From: Cryptomeria japonica
Lineage: Eukaryota > Streptophyta > Pinopsida > Cupressales > Cupressaceae
Assembly: GCF_030272615.1 (NCBI RefSeq)
Contig: NC_081412.1
Span: 696,514,083 to 696,578,082 of the forward strand
Direction: 5' to 3'
DNA length: 64,000 bases
Shown here piece by piece: positions 24,362 to 36,537 of this stretch. The first letter of the stretch is position 1. Each line of letters begins with the position of its first letter. The notes under the pieces were generated by a model. That model ran no database searches, was not told the DNA's origin, and was given only the letters and a program-made list of their open reading frames with translations. A program made the translations under genes and the position numbers.

Positions 24362-26583
24362 ATGGGGGATTGGGTGGAGCTCGCGCAGTCCGCGTTCATT
24401 GCTCTGATCTTTGCCTTCATGCTCGCGAAATTGATTTCCATCGTTATTTCTTTCAGAGACGACAATCTGCGGATTACCCGTGACGTGGATCGCAGTTTCG
24501 TGCCGGAAGTTGCAGGAGAGGCGGAAACAATGTCAGAGGTTGAATATGTAGAAGAGGAGCGAGTACCTGGAAGAAATGTGCCCGAAACGATAGAAACACA
24601 TGATAAAATTGTTAGAAACGAGGGGTTTGAGCTGCAAACCCTAGGAAGCGAAGGTTTGCGAATTGAAACTCCAATAGATAAGTATTCAGAAATTCAAATT
24701 CAGGAAGAGGGCGAGAAAATCGAGGGTCTGGAGGCGCAAAACCCAGGAAAAGAAATTATCACCATGATAAGTGAGGGCTTGGATGTTGAAACCCGAGGAA
24801 AAGACGGTAAAACTCTAGTAAGCGAGGGTTTGGAGCTTCAAACTCAGGGAGAAGATGTTAAAACCCTAAGAGGCAAGGGTTTGGAGGTTCATACCCTGGA
24901 GAGCAATTGCGCAGAGGGGAAAATCCTCGGAACGGGAAGTAAAGCCGTAGCAAGTGAGGGCTTTAGGGAGGAAATTGGAGCTGGGAGCCTGCATGGTGAA
25001 AGCGATTTAGGCGATGAGGAAGACGATGATTGGGAGGGTGTCGAGAGCACGGAATTAGATGAAGCTTTTGGCGCTGCTGCTTCATATATTGCAACAATGG
25101 CTGGTCAATCTGCAGAGAGAATTTCGAATGATGTGCAGTTGCAGTTTTATGGGCTTTATAAGCTCGCTACAGAGGGGCCGTGTACTGTTCCTCAGCCTTC
25201 AGCTCTTAAGATGACTGCCAGAGCGAAATGGTATTGCCCATTTACTTAATTGTGGTTTACGAATGTCTGTGATTGGCAACTATTTTAATTTTTGTTTTGA
25301 AAGATGTTTGTAGAAATTTGTTTCTTCCTTTGAATAGTTTCCTAGCTATGTTTTTTTTTTCTATTTTGAAGTTGACATTAGATGGATACACAAGTCTAGT
25401 AGTTATGGTAAGTTTTAACAGAAGTAATATAGAGCGCTCCTCCAATAGTGTCCACTCACATTTATTGTCAAGTGTTGGATTTGAAAAATATTGGATCTCT
25501 TATCCACAATAGGTAACCAAACTCTCAATTAACAGAACATTGAGCTGTAAAATGACAAGTAAAACTGGCAATTGATGCCAAACTGAAAATAAATTTGCAA
25601 AATGCATTATTTGAACTTGTCTTCAACTGGCAAAGATAGTCTACCAACTTCAACATTTTGTAGATCATCTATGCCAATGTGGTAGATATCCTATTACTAA
25701 CCTGCCCTGGCAATAATTTAGACTATGTTTGCTAGTGTGGTATCATCTGAACTTGATCTGGGCAATGTTGAACACAATGTTTGCTTGGTCTTAGTGGGAT
25801 AGGCATTGCTTGGAACGAGTAGTTTTAGGGGTAACCTAGTAAATTATGTAAGTACAATTACAGGACGTGAGGGCTGGGATGGCTGAGTGATGGCAGGAAG
25901 CATTTTTGGTTACGTGTGCAAGGAATGCTTGGCAAAGATTGGGAACCATGTCTCCGGAGGTGGCTATGCAGAAGTACATTTCTCTTCTTACTGAGATAAA
26001 ACCCAGCTGGGCTGATGGTATTAAGCAAGTGAGTATTAAATAGTATATATAGGTAGAAGAATTTGTCAACTCCATGCTGTTTCTTATTAACCCACTAGTT
26101 TATTATTCCTTGCGAATCTCTTGATTGTGCTTTGTATAATTGTTCTTTTTTCTCAGAAGAGCAGAAAGCAAGATGAGGAGAGCTCTCATCAATCTGGAAC
26201 AAGAGGTGCGATTGGGCCTGTCTTTAGCTCATTTGTAAGCTACGAGGGATCTGATGATGAAACGTAAGCATCTTTATTCAAGTTAGAGGTACAGGACTGC
26301 TAATAGTGGGTATGCAGCCTGGATTTTGTTTTGTAACTTTACATTTTATCAATAGAAATTTTCAGGTTGAAATTCACAAATTGACAGGACAAAATTAATA
26401 AGATGGTTTTCATTTTTGCATTGCATTGTTATTTCCATGCTTGCTTGTGTCCTCGGTTTTGGTGTAACATTTCAAGTCTTTTGGTTTGCAGAAAGTTGGA
26501 AATTATACATTCATATGCCAGTGAAGGTGATACAACAGGACTCCTTCAAGTTCTTGAACATGGAACCCCTGTTGATATGAAAG
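24362..26583 (+). CDS. ACBP: Class II acyl-CoA-binding protein with ankyrin repeats, 5' four exons
   Basis: Exons by splice signals and frame are 24362-25230, 25923-26028, 26157-26263 and 26492-26583 (391 codons plus one base); all four introns start GT, and the three complete ones end AG. Residues 5-31 form a membrane anchor (ALIFAFMLAKLISIVIS), as in Arabidopsis ACBP1/ACBP2 of the ER and plasma membrane. Residues 216-236 are the acidic EDDDWEGVESTELDEAF motif. The acyl-CoA-binding domain covers about 231-316, with YGLYKLATEGPC, KMTARAKW and KYISLL; the conserved Tyr and Lys ligands are present. Residues 362-391 open the first ankyrin repeat. The protein binds long-chain acyl-CoA esters, and the ankyrin part usually docks partner proteins. 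Residues 85-203 are an unusual repetitive insert. The rest of the ankyrin repeats is missing from this window. Confidence 0.92.
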
Positions 26584-27680
26584 GTAGATTATTTCTCCAT
26601 TCATCTGAATTTGCTATTATCTGTTTATATTATTGGTTATCACATTCAATTTTTGATCTTCCTTTATTATCTTTGATTTTCTTGTATTAATCTTCTCAAG
26701 CCATTGGACCTTTCAGTTCGAGTTTGAGCAAACACTCATTAATCCACTGTACTCATTCCTTGAATGTGATCATGTTGTTCATAGTGTAATATTTTAGGGC
26801 GAAGCTGATTTGTTTTGACAAAACTGCATAGAATTTATGTATTACAGGAACCATTAGAAGTGATGTGTAGGGTTATTTAGAAACAAGAAATATGAAAAGT
26901 TGTCCATTCATTTAAATCAGTAAATGCTAGTTCAAGAAGTACAGCAAGCATCTTGCTGGCATGCAGGAGATTTTGGTGAACAAAAAAAATCGTAGGAAGT
27001 AAATGTTGAACCTTTCAAAATGGCCATATTCTAGTTCAAGTTTCAGATCTGATTTCTTTTTGTTATTATGAATTAAGAGAGATTTCCCAATGCAATCGTA
27101 AGTCTCTCCTTCTTTTCTTTAGAAAAAAATTGGAGTTTCAAGAGGGGATTGGAAGTTTTAGGTTCCTTGAGCAGATAAAATTGGGTAGCCATTTTAGCCA
27201 TTTAATATTTTTCTTTTCCTCTCAAGCAGAATCATATTTTAGTATTTTATTATTTTCCTCTGAAAACAATTGGCATCGACTATAATAGTTCTTAGTTTCT
27301 GAAGTCTTTAACAACTCTACTCATAGCATGATCTAGGAATAAATGTTAAATTTTCATAATCAATTGTTTCTCATTAAGTTCTAGTAGAAAACCTTTGATG
27401 CCTTTTTTCTATTAATCCCTTACCTATGTCTACCGTAATTTATAGGTCACAACAGGTAGCTTACTTTAAAAAATGTTTCTTCATTCTGAAATGCAATGGA
27501 AACTTAGGTAACTTGGCTTGCATGGCACACATGGCAAGACTTTCAAAAATCAATGAATTTTGGGCAATCATCTTTTTCAGTATTCCAGAGAGTTTTGGAA
27601 TGGAGGAATGGTGGGACATAGGGATGAGATTTAGGAAGGGGGACTAGTTTTTAAAATTTAGGGATGGTAGGGGGACTGCA

Positions 27681-27681
<1 letters not shown>

Positions 27682-27715
<34 letters not shown>

Positions 27716-27810
27716 AAAGTATTTAATATTTATTCAATAAATAATAATCATAAAATATTATTATATAATACTGCTATATATATATATATATAATACTTTA
27801 GACTAGATAT
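27682..27810. repeat. TA microsatellites inside an inverted repeat
   Basis: A (TA)n run (27682-27711) followed by AGTCTAAAGTATT (27711-27723) is mirrored by a (TA)n run (27774-27793) and AATACTTTAGACT (27792-27804). The two 13-bp arms are exact reverse complements around an AT-rich loop, so the segment can fold into a long hairpin. Confidence 0.85.
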
Positions 27811-28011
27811 GTTTAGTTATGTTACTGGTTTGTTTATGGGGATCAGGCTCATTGTTGTGTTTATTTTTTGCTTTCCTTTAGGATTGCTGGGTATAACCAT
27901 ACAATATATGTTTATTCAAATTAATGGCTCCGGGTTATTTTTTTTTGAACCAACAATGGCGATCAACCCCTCTTGATGAACAGCTTGGTGGGAGGAGATA
28001 GAAATTGGCAG

Positions 28012-30137
28012 CAGGGTTGGCCTTAATTATTCTGCAGGGTTCATACATATATAAACATATTAATGCATGAATAGATATAGTATAATTTTAAAAATATAAA
28101 AAAAATCCATAATTTGCGAAAAAAGAAGAAAAGAGTCGAAAACATAGTTGATAATGATAAAGATAATTGGTAATTCAATGGTAAATGTCAAATCAATACA
28201 CAATAAGATCAATAATCTTCATCTCACGCTCAAACCACAAGCAACCGCATTGCCACTCCCACTCACTACATCATGTGTAGGAGCCTCCTCAACATAAAAA
28301 AGAGTTTGTGGAAAGTCATCACTCTTTGTTTGTGGTCCAAGTTGGAATGTGTGGGAATCAACATTTCTGTTTTTTTGCAGCCAACAACGTATGCTTAATT
28401 GAGTGTATAAAGTAGTATGTACTCTAGTTCCATTCATTTGAGTAACTTCCAGTATATTGAAATTGGAGACAAGGTCAATACATTCTTTGTTATTAGAAAA
28501 CATAATATAAAGATGTGAAAGAATAATGAGGATGTTAAAATATTGAAATTGCTTATTTGTAATAGGCTTTGGTTGCAACGATTACAAAGTACATAGAATC
28601 TTGCCTATAGGGATACAACCATGTATGAGCGTCCTTCTTGTACTTGTCTTGAAGAGCACTAAGGTTGTGATTCTTTAATGATATGAAGTTGACAAAATCA
28701 CCTATAGCAATATTCTCCGTAGTTGGCTTGGGGAAGATTATTCAAAATGTAGTTTTGAACCCATTAATAAAATTTGACTCTATATATGGTGCCACTCTCC
28801 TAGCCAAAGAAAGTACATCCTTCCTGTAATATATGGGAGACTTTGCAAGTGCAAGGAGATGCTAATGGCGTGGTCATCTTGTTCCAACAATCAATGCTTT
28901 TGTGTGATCATTTTTCTTGGTTGCATTATGTACTAAATTTTGTTAGTTATGGATTCCAAGCCATCATATATTTCTCCCAAACATGGATGATTTGTATCAA
29001 CAAAATTGATCATACTCATGATGGGATTGGTGAAACTCAAGAGTAATCCACATGAGTCCATAAATCATCATCCAATGTTTGATGATTTAACCTTTTTTGG
29101 GCTTTCTATGAATTTGCCCACCTCCACATGCTTTGAAGGTTGCTAATGACCATGGCATTCGATGCTTCTTGCTCCTTGACAAGTTGTCTCTAGATGATTG
29201 TGTGCAATGTGAATCAAGTCTCAACAATCTTGCTGTTATCGTGTTGTTTTATGTATTTGGCTGAATGGTTGGACAATTCTTCTTTGAATCCTTTGCCCAT
29301 GATTACATTTTCCTTGCAACAATCGCCTACACAAACATTGCCTGTTTAGGGCACATTACAATTACATTATTAAAGGCTGGTTTTTACAATCCTTCCATCC
29401 ATCATAAATTGTATATACTCTTGTTTGGCCCATGAATCATTGATTGGTTGTAGTGGTGTCTTACAAAATGTTATTCGTTTGCAAATAATTCTCATACCAA
29501 GGACTTGTGTCAACTAAGCGTGTTTGACTATCGTCACCATTTCTTGCCAATATGTTGATCTCACTAGGTTGAAAGGATGCCCATTGGTGTAAATGCAATG
29601 TATAATGTGGTTATTATAATGATACTCACCTCATTTTGAAATGCCTCATCTAATTGGGCTCTTTTGTGTTAAAGAGAGTTATTGTTTTCTTGGGAAGATG
29701 GTGTCAAAAAGAGAGGATGTGGGCTACCACCATTGCAGTTGCTCCTATGGTTTGCATGACAATTTTTGAAATACACTCACACATACATTATTAGTTTCTT
29801 CTTGCGCTTTGATATATGAGAGAATTTGCTCCTTTGGCAACTCCTTTTTGTTTGGCTTTGTACAATTTTGATTACATGGTTGGTCACAGAACATAGGCAA
29901 GCTTTCACTTGACTATACAAGCTCTGATATTTGTTATGACATTGACTATAATGTGAAAGAAAAACCTCCACCTCTAGAGAGTTGCTCACACATCGTAACA
30001 TGTTGTTAAAGAGGTGGTATTTGATCAAATTTGAATGACCTATCCATGCATGGGCCCACTAAACTAGAACTAGTAGCAAACATTCTAAATGTATTCCTAA
30101 TTTCCTATTATAAGGCAAAAATAAAAATTTAACCCTG
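28012..30137 (-). pseudogene. Decayed hAT-family transposase
   Basis: Read on the minus strand in shifting frames, the order of hAT transposase blocks is visible. DDDLWTHVDY is followed by NPIMSMINFVDT, HPCLGEIYDGLES (about 28960-29050), DCWNKMTTPL (about 28865-28895) and, near the C-terminus, THSNLDHK at about 28330-28350, in place of the usual HSNLRLL. Stops and frameshifts abound. CAGGGTT at 28012 and AACCCTG at 30131-30137 could be terminal inverted repeats, but no 8-bp duplication matches, so the ends are tentative. Confidence 0.7.
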
Positions 30138-30895
30138 GGGTACATTAACATAGAAAAATAAAACAAAACAAAAAAACAAATAACAACACAACTGTACAAT
30201 ACATTTAAAAGGAATAAAAATGATTCATGAATAACAATTAAAAAATAAAAATGTTTTTTAAAACTAGAAACCCTGAAGTTTTTTTACAAAAACGCCCAAA
30301 ATAAATGTACCATTAAATTGATAAATTTCCTTGGTGCAAGTTAGTTTTTTCTTGTACCACTGAGCAAACACACTTTACAGCCTCTCATGAATAGCTTATA
30401 TACTTTTTTTGACAATGCTGAGTTCCTGTGATAATTAACCTGGGGTCTGTACCCTGCTTTCTGATGAACTTTTTAAATGAAAGGACATGGGAAAATGTTT
30501 TTATATCCAATAATTAAGTACATGCAAACCTCTACTACAAGAATTTCTTATTGTAGGCGGGGATGCATTAACTACATCCAAGCCAATGCCATCCCTCATT
30601 TTTTTCCATGTTAGATTTAGATTAAAAACATTGGCTCTGGCCTTACAACACCATGTGGGAAGAGTTTTATCTTTGATTCTTGGAGATGCATATACTGGCT
30701 GTAGAAGTTCTTTCCTTGATAAAACCAAACAGAAGTTTCTCCTTCAAACCTGCCTTCTGAAAGATCAAGCCTCCTTCTCAGCAAAGTGTTAATGCAGGAC
30801 AGCTTCAAAGGTCTTATGGGGGAGATTTTAAGAAATATTTTGGAGAGACATACTTTTGCATCTCTCCTATTGCGACCCAGGAAATAGCTGTGTGT
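30138..30895. other. Intronic, nothing recognised
   Basis: AT-rich in the first 250 bp. Short overlapping frames at 30501-30808 on both strands match no family I know. Confidence 0.4.
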
Positions 30896-31350
30896 GAGAG
30901 TGAGTGTGCAGGTGTGTGTGTGTGTGTGAGTGTGTTATTGTCTCAGAGAATGTAAAAGTGACCTTTCATAAGTGCTGCCAGATATGTACTTTTGCCTAGC
31001 TCTAGTCTAGTTGCTTTCTGAATGATTAGCAATGATTCATGTTCCTGTTTATTCCATGTTGTTCCTGGGACAGGGACATCAGATGCATTTTTGAGGGCAC
31101 TGGTCCAAGAGTCCATTTTTTTGAGATGGCAGTGTGCGTGTATGTATGTATGTATATTTATATATCTATATATATGTATGTATATATACATATACATATA
31201 TACACATATATGTATGTGTGTGTGTGTGTGTGCGTGTCATATATAGCACACATTTATATATGTGTGTATATATATATATGTATATATGTGTGTGTTTATG
31301 TGTATGTACATATATGTGTGTGTATAATTACATGCACACACACACACATG
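30896..31350. repeat. Compound GT/TA/TATG microsatellite
   Basis: GT-rich tracts at 30896-30935 and a long mixture of TGTA, TATG, TA and TG repeats at 31130-31350. The frames running through it are repeat artefacts. Confidence 0.9.
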
Positions 31351-31389
31351 TGTGCTATACTTCATTCTCCTCAAGAGGTTGCTTAGCAT

Positions 31390-32560
31390 GGATTGGAGAA
31401 ATGGTGAATTATAGACCAGTGAATTTTCTAGTGTCCAACCAGCTAGAATCATGCTTGGGAGATGGTGAATGGGAAGGTTGAGACCATCCTCCATGAGCAG
31501 CAGAGTCCTTGGGTTTTTTAGGGAAGGGGCGACATAAACGAGAACCACAATCTCCACGGCTAACATGATCACAGTTGGCCAAATGATTGCGCCCACGGTG
31601 ACATCTCTTTGGGAGGTGGAGTCGAGAGGAACCTAGGCAACAACGCAAGAGGCATTGCATTAGTGGTCTAGCAACCGCTGGAAATGGGCAACTTCAAGTG
31701 CAACTTTGTTAGCTTGCACTTGAATTTGCATGAGAATGTTAGAGCCAATGATTGCTTTAATGTACAAGGAATAATGCTTATTGACAACATAGTGAGTAAA
31801 AAGAGCAGCATTCCTATCTTTCCAAATACCGGAGCCGAGAGGAACCTAGGCAACAATGTAGGGGGTGCATTGCTCTAGTGGTCCAACAACTCCTAGAGAT
31901 GGGCATTTTCGAGTGCAACTTTTTTACCTTCAACTTGAATCTGTATGAGAATGTTAGAGCAAGGAAAAATGCTAATCAGCAACATAGTGAGTAAAAAGAG
32001 AAACATTCCTATCTTTCCAAATATCGAAAACTATTCCCACCTTGAAAGCATGCAAGATTTGGGTATACTAATGCAAGAGATAAGGCCAATTTCCAAGCAA
32101 AACCATGTGTTATGAAAAAGGGGTAAGTCTAAAAGGTTTGGAGAAATCATGAATCAAGTTCCACACTTCTTGTGCTCAGAGGTAGAAACAAAAGATATGT
32201 TTAAGGGATTTGAGCTGATCGCAAAAAGGATAATGGGGATTGGGAATGCCTTGTGAGCAAGACACATTCTTAAAGGAAGGCATTGTACAATAAACACCAA
32301 GCAAAATAAGCCAATTTGGGTTCCGACATTGCAGACGAAATATGCTGAAATTTCTTTTGTCATCTCCCTTGAGAGGATTGAAGTTGCCAATGTAGATTGA
32401 GCTGAACCATCAAATGCAAGTGTGGAAACCACTAGCAAGGCTTGTAATTCTAAAAGGGTGTGTCTAGATACCACCTCCAATCCTTCCAACTTTGTCAATC
32501 ATTTGAGGAGGTATAGCATCAAAAATTGATTGATCAGTCTTTTGGTCGTGATTTGTAAGT
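31390..32560 (-). pseudogene. LINE fragment: C-terminal zinc-binding domain of reverse transcriptase
   Basis: On the minus strand, 32400 to 32150 reads NWLILLGVYCTMPSFKN, GIPNPHYPFCDQLKSLKHIF and AQEVWNLIHDF. This is the zf-RVT region that ends plant LINE ORF2 proteins (C-x2-C normally, here with the first Cys lost). Downstream on that strand a tandem duplication occupies 31619-32030. Endonuclease and polymerase domains are absent, and the fragment is riddled with stops. Confidence 0.6.
31619..32030. repeat. Diverged tandem duplication, period 213 bp
   Basis: The block starting GAG(T/C)CGAGAGGAACCTAGG at 31619 recurs at 31832 and runs to ATTCCTATCTTTCCAAATA in both. The copies differ by many substitutions, so the duplication is old. 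Confidence 0.85.
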
Positions 32561-33306
32561 GACGAGACCTCAAATTGTCTCCTATTTGACCCATTAAAAG
32601 CATCTATTTCTTCTTAGTGTATTGTTGTAAAAGTGGATTTGAGTAATAATTGGAAGTTCTTTAGCTTGTTTAAGGTAGAATATAAAGTAGATATTTGATT
32701 TATTTTTAGTAAATAAATGTAATCCAAATTGCTTTTAATATGTCTCCATGAGTGTGCAAGATATTAAAATACAATTGAATGAGTTATTAAATAACTCGTG
32801 ACAAGAAGAAGCTTCAAAAATAGTTGCAACAGAGAGCTCCAGACATCAACTCCAAACAAGGCTTTGAAGACATTTAAGGTAAAGAAAACTCCTCTAAGCT
32901 CCTAGCACACACCAACATTCATGCAAAATCATGGAGCATCAATCATTCCTAAATCAATGGGCAAAGTATTTGTTTCATGCAAGTTGCAGTTGCATACTTC
33001 ACTATGTTATCTTTCTCCAACAAAGATAACTCAAGTTACTAAAGCACTCTAGTGTAATTGCATGATTGTAGCATCTTCTTCACGATGATCAACAATGATT
33101 TGATCAACTGAACTGAAGAATAATTCCTTCATTCATGTTGAGAATTTGAGACTTCCTAAAAATCAGGCTCCTAGAAATTGTGAAAAACGTAGTCTCAATA
33201 AAACAACAATATCTCCCTTGTTTCTTAACGAAATTTAAAACTTCAAAATGATTTGGAAACAACTAAAACCCCTTTTGAGCATTTGGCAAGATTCACAATA
33301 GGGAAG
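32561..33306. other. Intronic, nothing recognised
   Basis: AT-rich, non-coding, with no repeat shared with other parts of the window that I could see. Confidence 0.4.
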
Positions 33307-33700
33307 TGTTGTGACCATTTCACACATCGCCCCATTAGAATGGGGACCCCCTCTCTCTCGCTTTTGTTTTGCCTGTTCTTCTCTCTGCTTTTAGGGTTTT
33401 GGTGAGTGAGTTGTTTGTCTGGGCTAGGGCTAAACCTTAGGGGTTTCTTCTGATGTTAGTCAAGCTGAGTCCAGTCGAATTTTGAAAATTATTAGGCATC
33501 CTCCCAAGGGTTGAGATGATTGAAGTGAAGTAAGCCTGTTAGGAGAGTCAAATAGGTCTCAGGTTAGGTCTAACTAGGGTTTTTAGGGTAAAATCCAAAT
33601 TTTGTCTAAGTGTTAGCATTTTGAAGGTGAAATTGTGTGTTCTTGCCTAGGTAAATTTTGATCAAATTTTGGAGGTAAGATGATGCCTGAAACAGAGAAA

Positions 33701-35717
33701 TCGCTCCTATCCCCCTCCAAGGGTCCAGGGTGAAATTCATTCTAAGTGCAATTTCTTGTTTTGAGAAGGCTTGCTAACTGGTTCCTGGCCTTGAAAATGA
33801 CCTAACTCTGCCTTGTGAAGTGATTGGAGACTTAAATTTTGGATGGATTAGCCAGAAAGGATAAAATCGCTCCTGTCCCTTGCTGAGGGTCCAGGGCGAA
33901 AATGTTATTTAATGCATATTTGTCACTGACTTTTCTATTTTGTTTGGTGCAGGGTCTCTAGGAGAGATGATTGGACGTGACTTGATGCTTTTGAAGATTT
34001 TAAGGCATAGAAAATGATGAATTTTGTAGGTTAAAAAAAAAATCGCTCTTGTCCCTCTCCAAGGGCCCAGGGAGAAATCTTGATTTCCCTCATCTTGCAG
34101 TGAAAAAGGACCAAGTGTTGAGCGTGAATGGAAAACAAGTGACTTTCTCCACCCGTCTGAAGGAGTTTTAGCTCGAGATGATGAAGGATTTTGTTGGAAT
34201 CATCGAAGTCGCTCCTGTCCCTCTCCAAGGGTCCAGGGCGAAAAAGCTTATTTGAGTCATTCCTGACCTTGTTTGGTCAAATTGAAACATCAAAGGCATG
34301 GTGGAGGGCGAAATGCACGTGATTGAGACATCCAGATTTGATTGAAGACAATGAAATGATGGAGTTTTGCCTAGAAGGGTAAATTCGCTCCTGTCCCTCA
34401 CCAAGGGTCCAGGGCGAAATTCTTTATATACACATTTTTAGACCTTTCTTGGACTTGAACTCTTATTCATAGCGCGTAACAAGATGAAATCTTCCCTAGC
34501 AAAGACATTTCATGATGAAAGACGAAGCATTTTGGCCAAGAAGGCAAAATTCGCTCCTGTCCCTCACTGAAGGTCCGGAGCTTGATTTTCGAATTTGCAC
34601 TGTTCTTGCAAGATCAAAGTGATTTTATGATTGGAAGAGATCAAGGAAAGCATGTTTTGTCCATTGAATATAATTTGAGTAGTCGGCAAAGGAGAAAATC
34701 AACCCAAATGACAAAAGGCGCTCCTGTCCCTTGCTGAAGGTCCAGAGCGATCTTCTAAAAAGTGCAATTTTCTTGCAAGGACAGGGCAAGTTTTGTGAAA
34801 TGAATGGAAGAAGGTGTGTTTCACCTGTTGAAAATAATTTGGAGGGCTAGCCAAGGACGGATAAGCTTGAATTTGCAAAATCGCTCCTGTCCCTCTCTGA
34901 AGGACCAGGGTGAAAAACCTAATATCCAGCCCTTCTCTCCAAGTTTGGACAAATCTAAGCCAAGGCGCAAGTTTGAAATAATGTTTAAAATGCCTTGAGG
35001 TGGAATTAAGATGCTGTCCCTCTCCAAGGGTCCAGGGCGAAATTTCCAAGTATGCCCATTTACCTTGCATTTCGGGGTGATATTTTTGTTTCCAAGATTC
35101 AAAAGGGAGTGGAGAATGATGTTTTACGCCTTAAAGGTAGTTTGAAGATTGAAGTGATCAAGAATTTGAACAAAGGACTCAAAAGCGCTCCTGTCCCTCT
35201 CCAAGGATCCAGGGCGATTTTTACAAAACCAATAACTTCCCTCCAAGATTACGTTAAGGCAAGGTTGTGCAAGGGTGGAAAGGGTCTTCTAAAGCATGGT
35301 GAACAAAGATTTGACTTCAAAATTTGATAATCCTAGGCTAAAATGCAAAAGTTGCTCCTGTCCTTCACTGGAGGACCAAGGCGAAAATCTTTAAAACACC
35401 TATTTTGCCTTGCAAAAAGCAAAGTAAACATATGGAATGGATGAAAGAGATCTTTACTTACCCCACAATGAAATTTGACAAATAAAAGGTGAAGGATTAA
35501 GAGCAAAAGTGAAAAGGCGCTCCTGTCCCTCTCCAAGGGTCCAGGGGCGAAAAAGGTCCTAATGCACTTTCCTCCTAGAGATCAAGTGAAATTAAACTCA
35601 AGACTCCAATTAGAAATGCCATTTTAAATGCCTAGATGAAGTTTTGAAGGTGAAAATGAGGAATGCAAGGCCAAAATTGGAAGTTCGCTCCTGTCCCTCT
35701 CCAAGGGTCCAGAGCGA
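33701..35717 (+). repeat. Phased array of 13 palindromic motifs in unit A
   Basis: Each motif is about 33 bp, TCGCTCCTGTCCCT then a few bases then AAGGGTCCAGGGCGA, an interrupted dyad. Starts are 33701, 33867, 34043, 34209, 34385, 34551, 34718, 34881, about 35008, 35185, 35352, 35517 and 35685. Spacings are mostly 163-168 bp, some 176, one about 127. The roughly 130-bp spacers are far less conserved than the motif. Confidence 0.95.
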
Positions 35718-36067
35718 AGTTGGTAGCATTTTTTTATTTTCACCATTTTTGAGCGTTGATATCCTCCAAATTGCATTAGATGCCAAATTGCTAAATTCAA
35801 AATATTTGAAAAAATTAAATTAAATTGGCATTTAATAAAAGACACATTGGCATTTAATAAATTAATTTTGAGCCTCAAAAAAATCGAATTTTTTATTATA
35901 AAGGCATTTAAAATTAATTTTTGTGAAATCAAAATTAAAAAATGGAGCGCTTGAAATTTTTTTTATTTTTATTTTACTAAGTCGGCCTCTCCTTTTTGCA
36001 ATTTTATTTATTTTTTGGCCTTTTTTTTTTCAAGTCGGCCTATGGGGAAGCAAAGTGGTGAGCACCC

Positions 36068-36075
36068 TATATAAT
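36068..36075 (+). promoter_or_regulatory. TATA box upstream of the unit A leader
   Basis: TATATAAT follows GTCGGCCTATGGGG and GTGAGCACC. Unit B has TATAAA (43024-43029) after GTCGGCCTAAGG and GTGAGCGCC, so the box is conserved at the matching position. Confidence 0.55.
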
Positions 36076-36330
36076 AGGGGTGCTTTGATCAAGTTAATCA
36101 ATCATTTACTCATCACTTCAAGTGCGAATTGGGAAAGCAAGAAGAAGGTGCGAAATCTGGTATATTTGGAGCGAATTTATCTCAAGTGTTGGAGGCTAAA
36201 AGGAGGTGGAGTTGATTTTTTGTGAAGAGATAGGAGACGCATTTTGCTCAAGGAAGAACTTTGATCTACATTTTGCCTAGCGAATTCTCCTATTTTTGCA
36301 TCATTTCTTAGAGTTAGTACTCAAGTGGAG

Positions 36331-36529
36331 GTATGGCGTAATCACCTTAACACCATTGTTGAAGATTTGAATTTTACGCTTTGTTTTGAAAATTCTAAAT
36401 TTGATGTAGTTAATTAGGAAATGATAACTCAAAATTTATCATGAAGTTTCCTAATTAAAATCTTAAATCTTCCTTTCCTTTATATATCTACATTTCAAAA
36501 TATATCACTCATTATGAAATGTTGTGTAG
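36331..36529 (+). other. Predicted leader intron of unit A
   Basis: Donor GTATGGCG after CTCAAGTGGAG; acceptor TTGTGTAG before GTGTCAAG and the ATG at 36538. Unit B has the same donor (GTATGGCA, 43419) and acceptor (TTGTGTAG, 43614), with intron lengths of 199 and 196 bp. Confidence 0.6.
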
Positions 36530-36537
36530 GTGTCAAG

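Larger units (their letters stand above)
26584..33306 (+). other. Start of intron 4 of the ACBP gene
   Basis: The donor GTAGAT follows phase-1 exon 4. No downstream ankyrin exon (normally several more repeats and about 100 further residues) was found up to 64000. Positions 26584-27660 hold nothing recognisable. Dead transposons follow, listed separately. Either the intron exceeds 37 kb, which is known in conifers, or insertions have separated or removed the 3' exons. Confidence 0.6.

Noticed and set aside
31022-31596. Frames rich in Tyr, Ile, Cys and Val
   Set aside because: They run through a GT/TA/TATG microsatellite on both strands.
34031-35932. Many overlapping frames on both strands of unit A (and 41345-42273 of B) with recurring peptides such as ERDRS
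   Set aside because: They are translations of the palindromic array. The same words recur in several frames and both strands, with no coherent protein.
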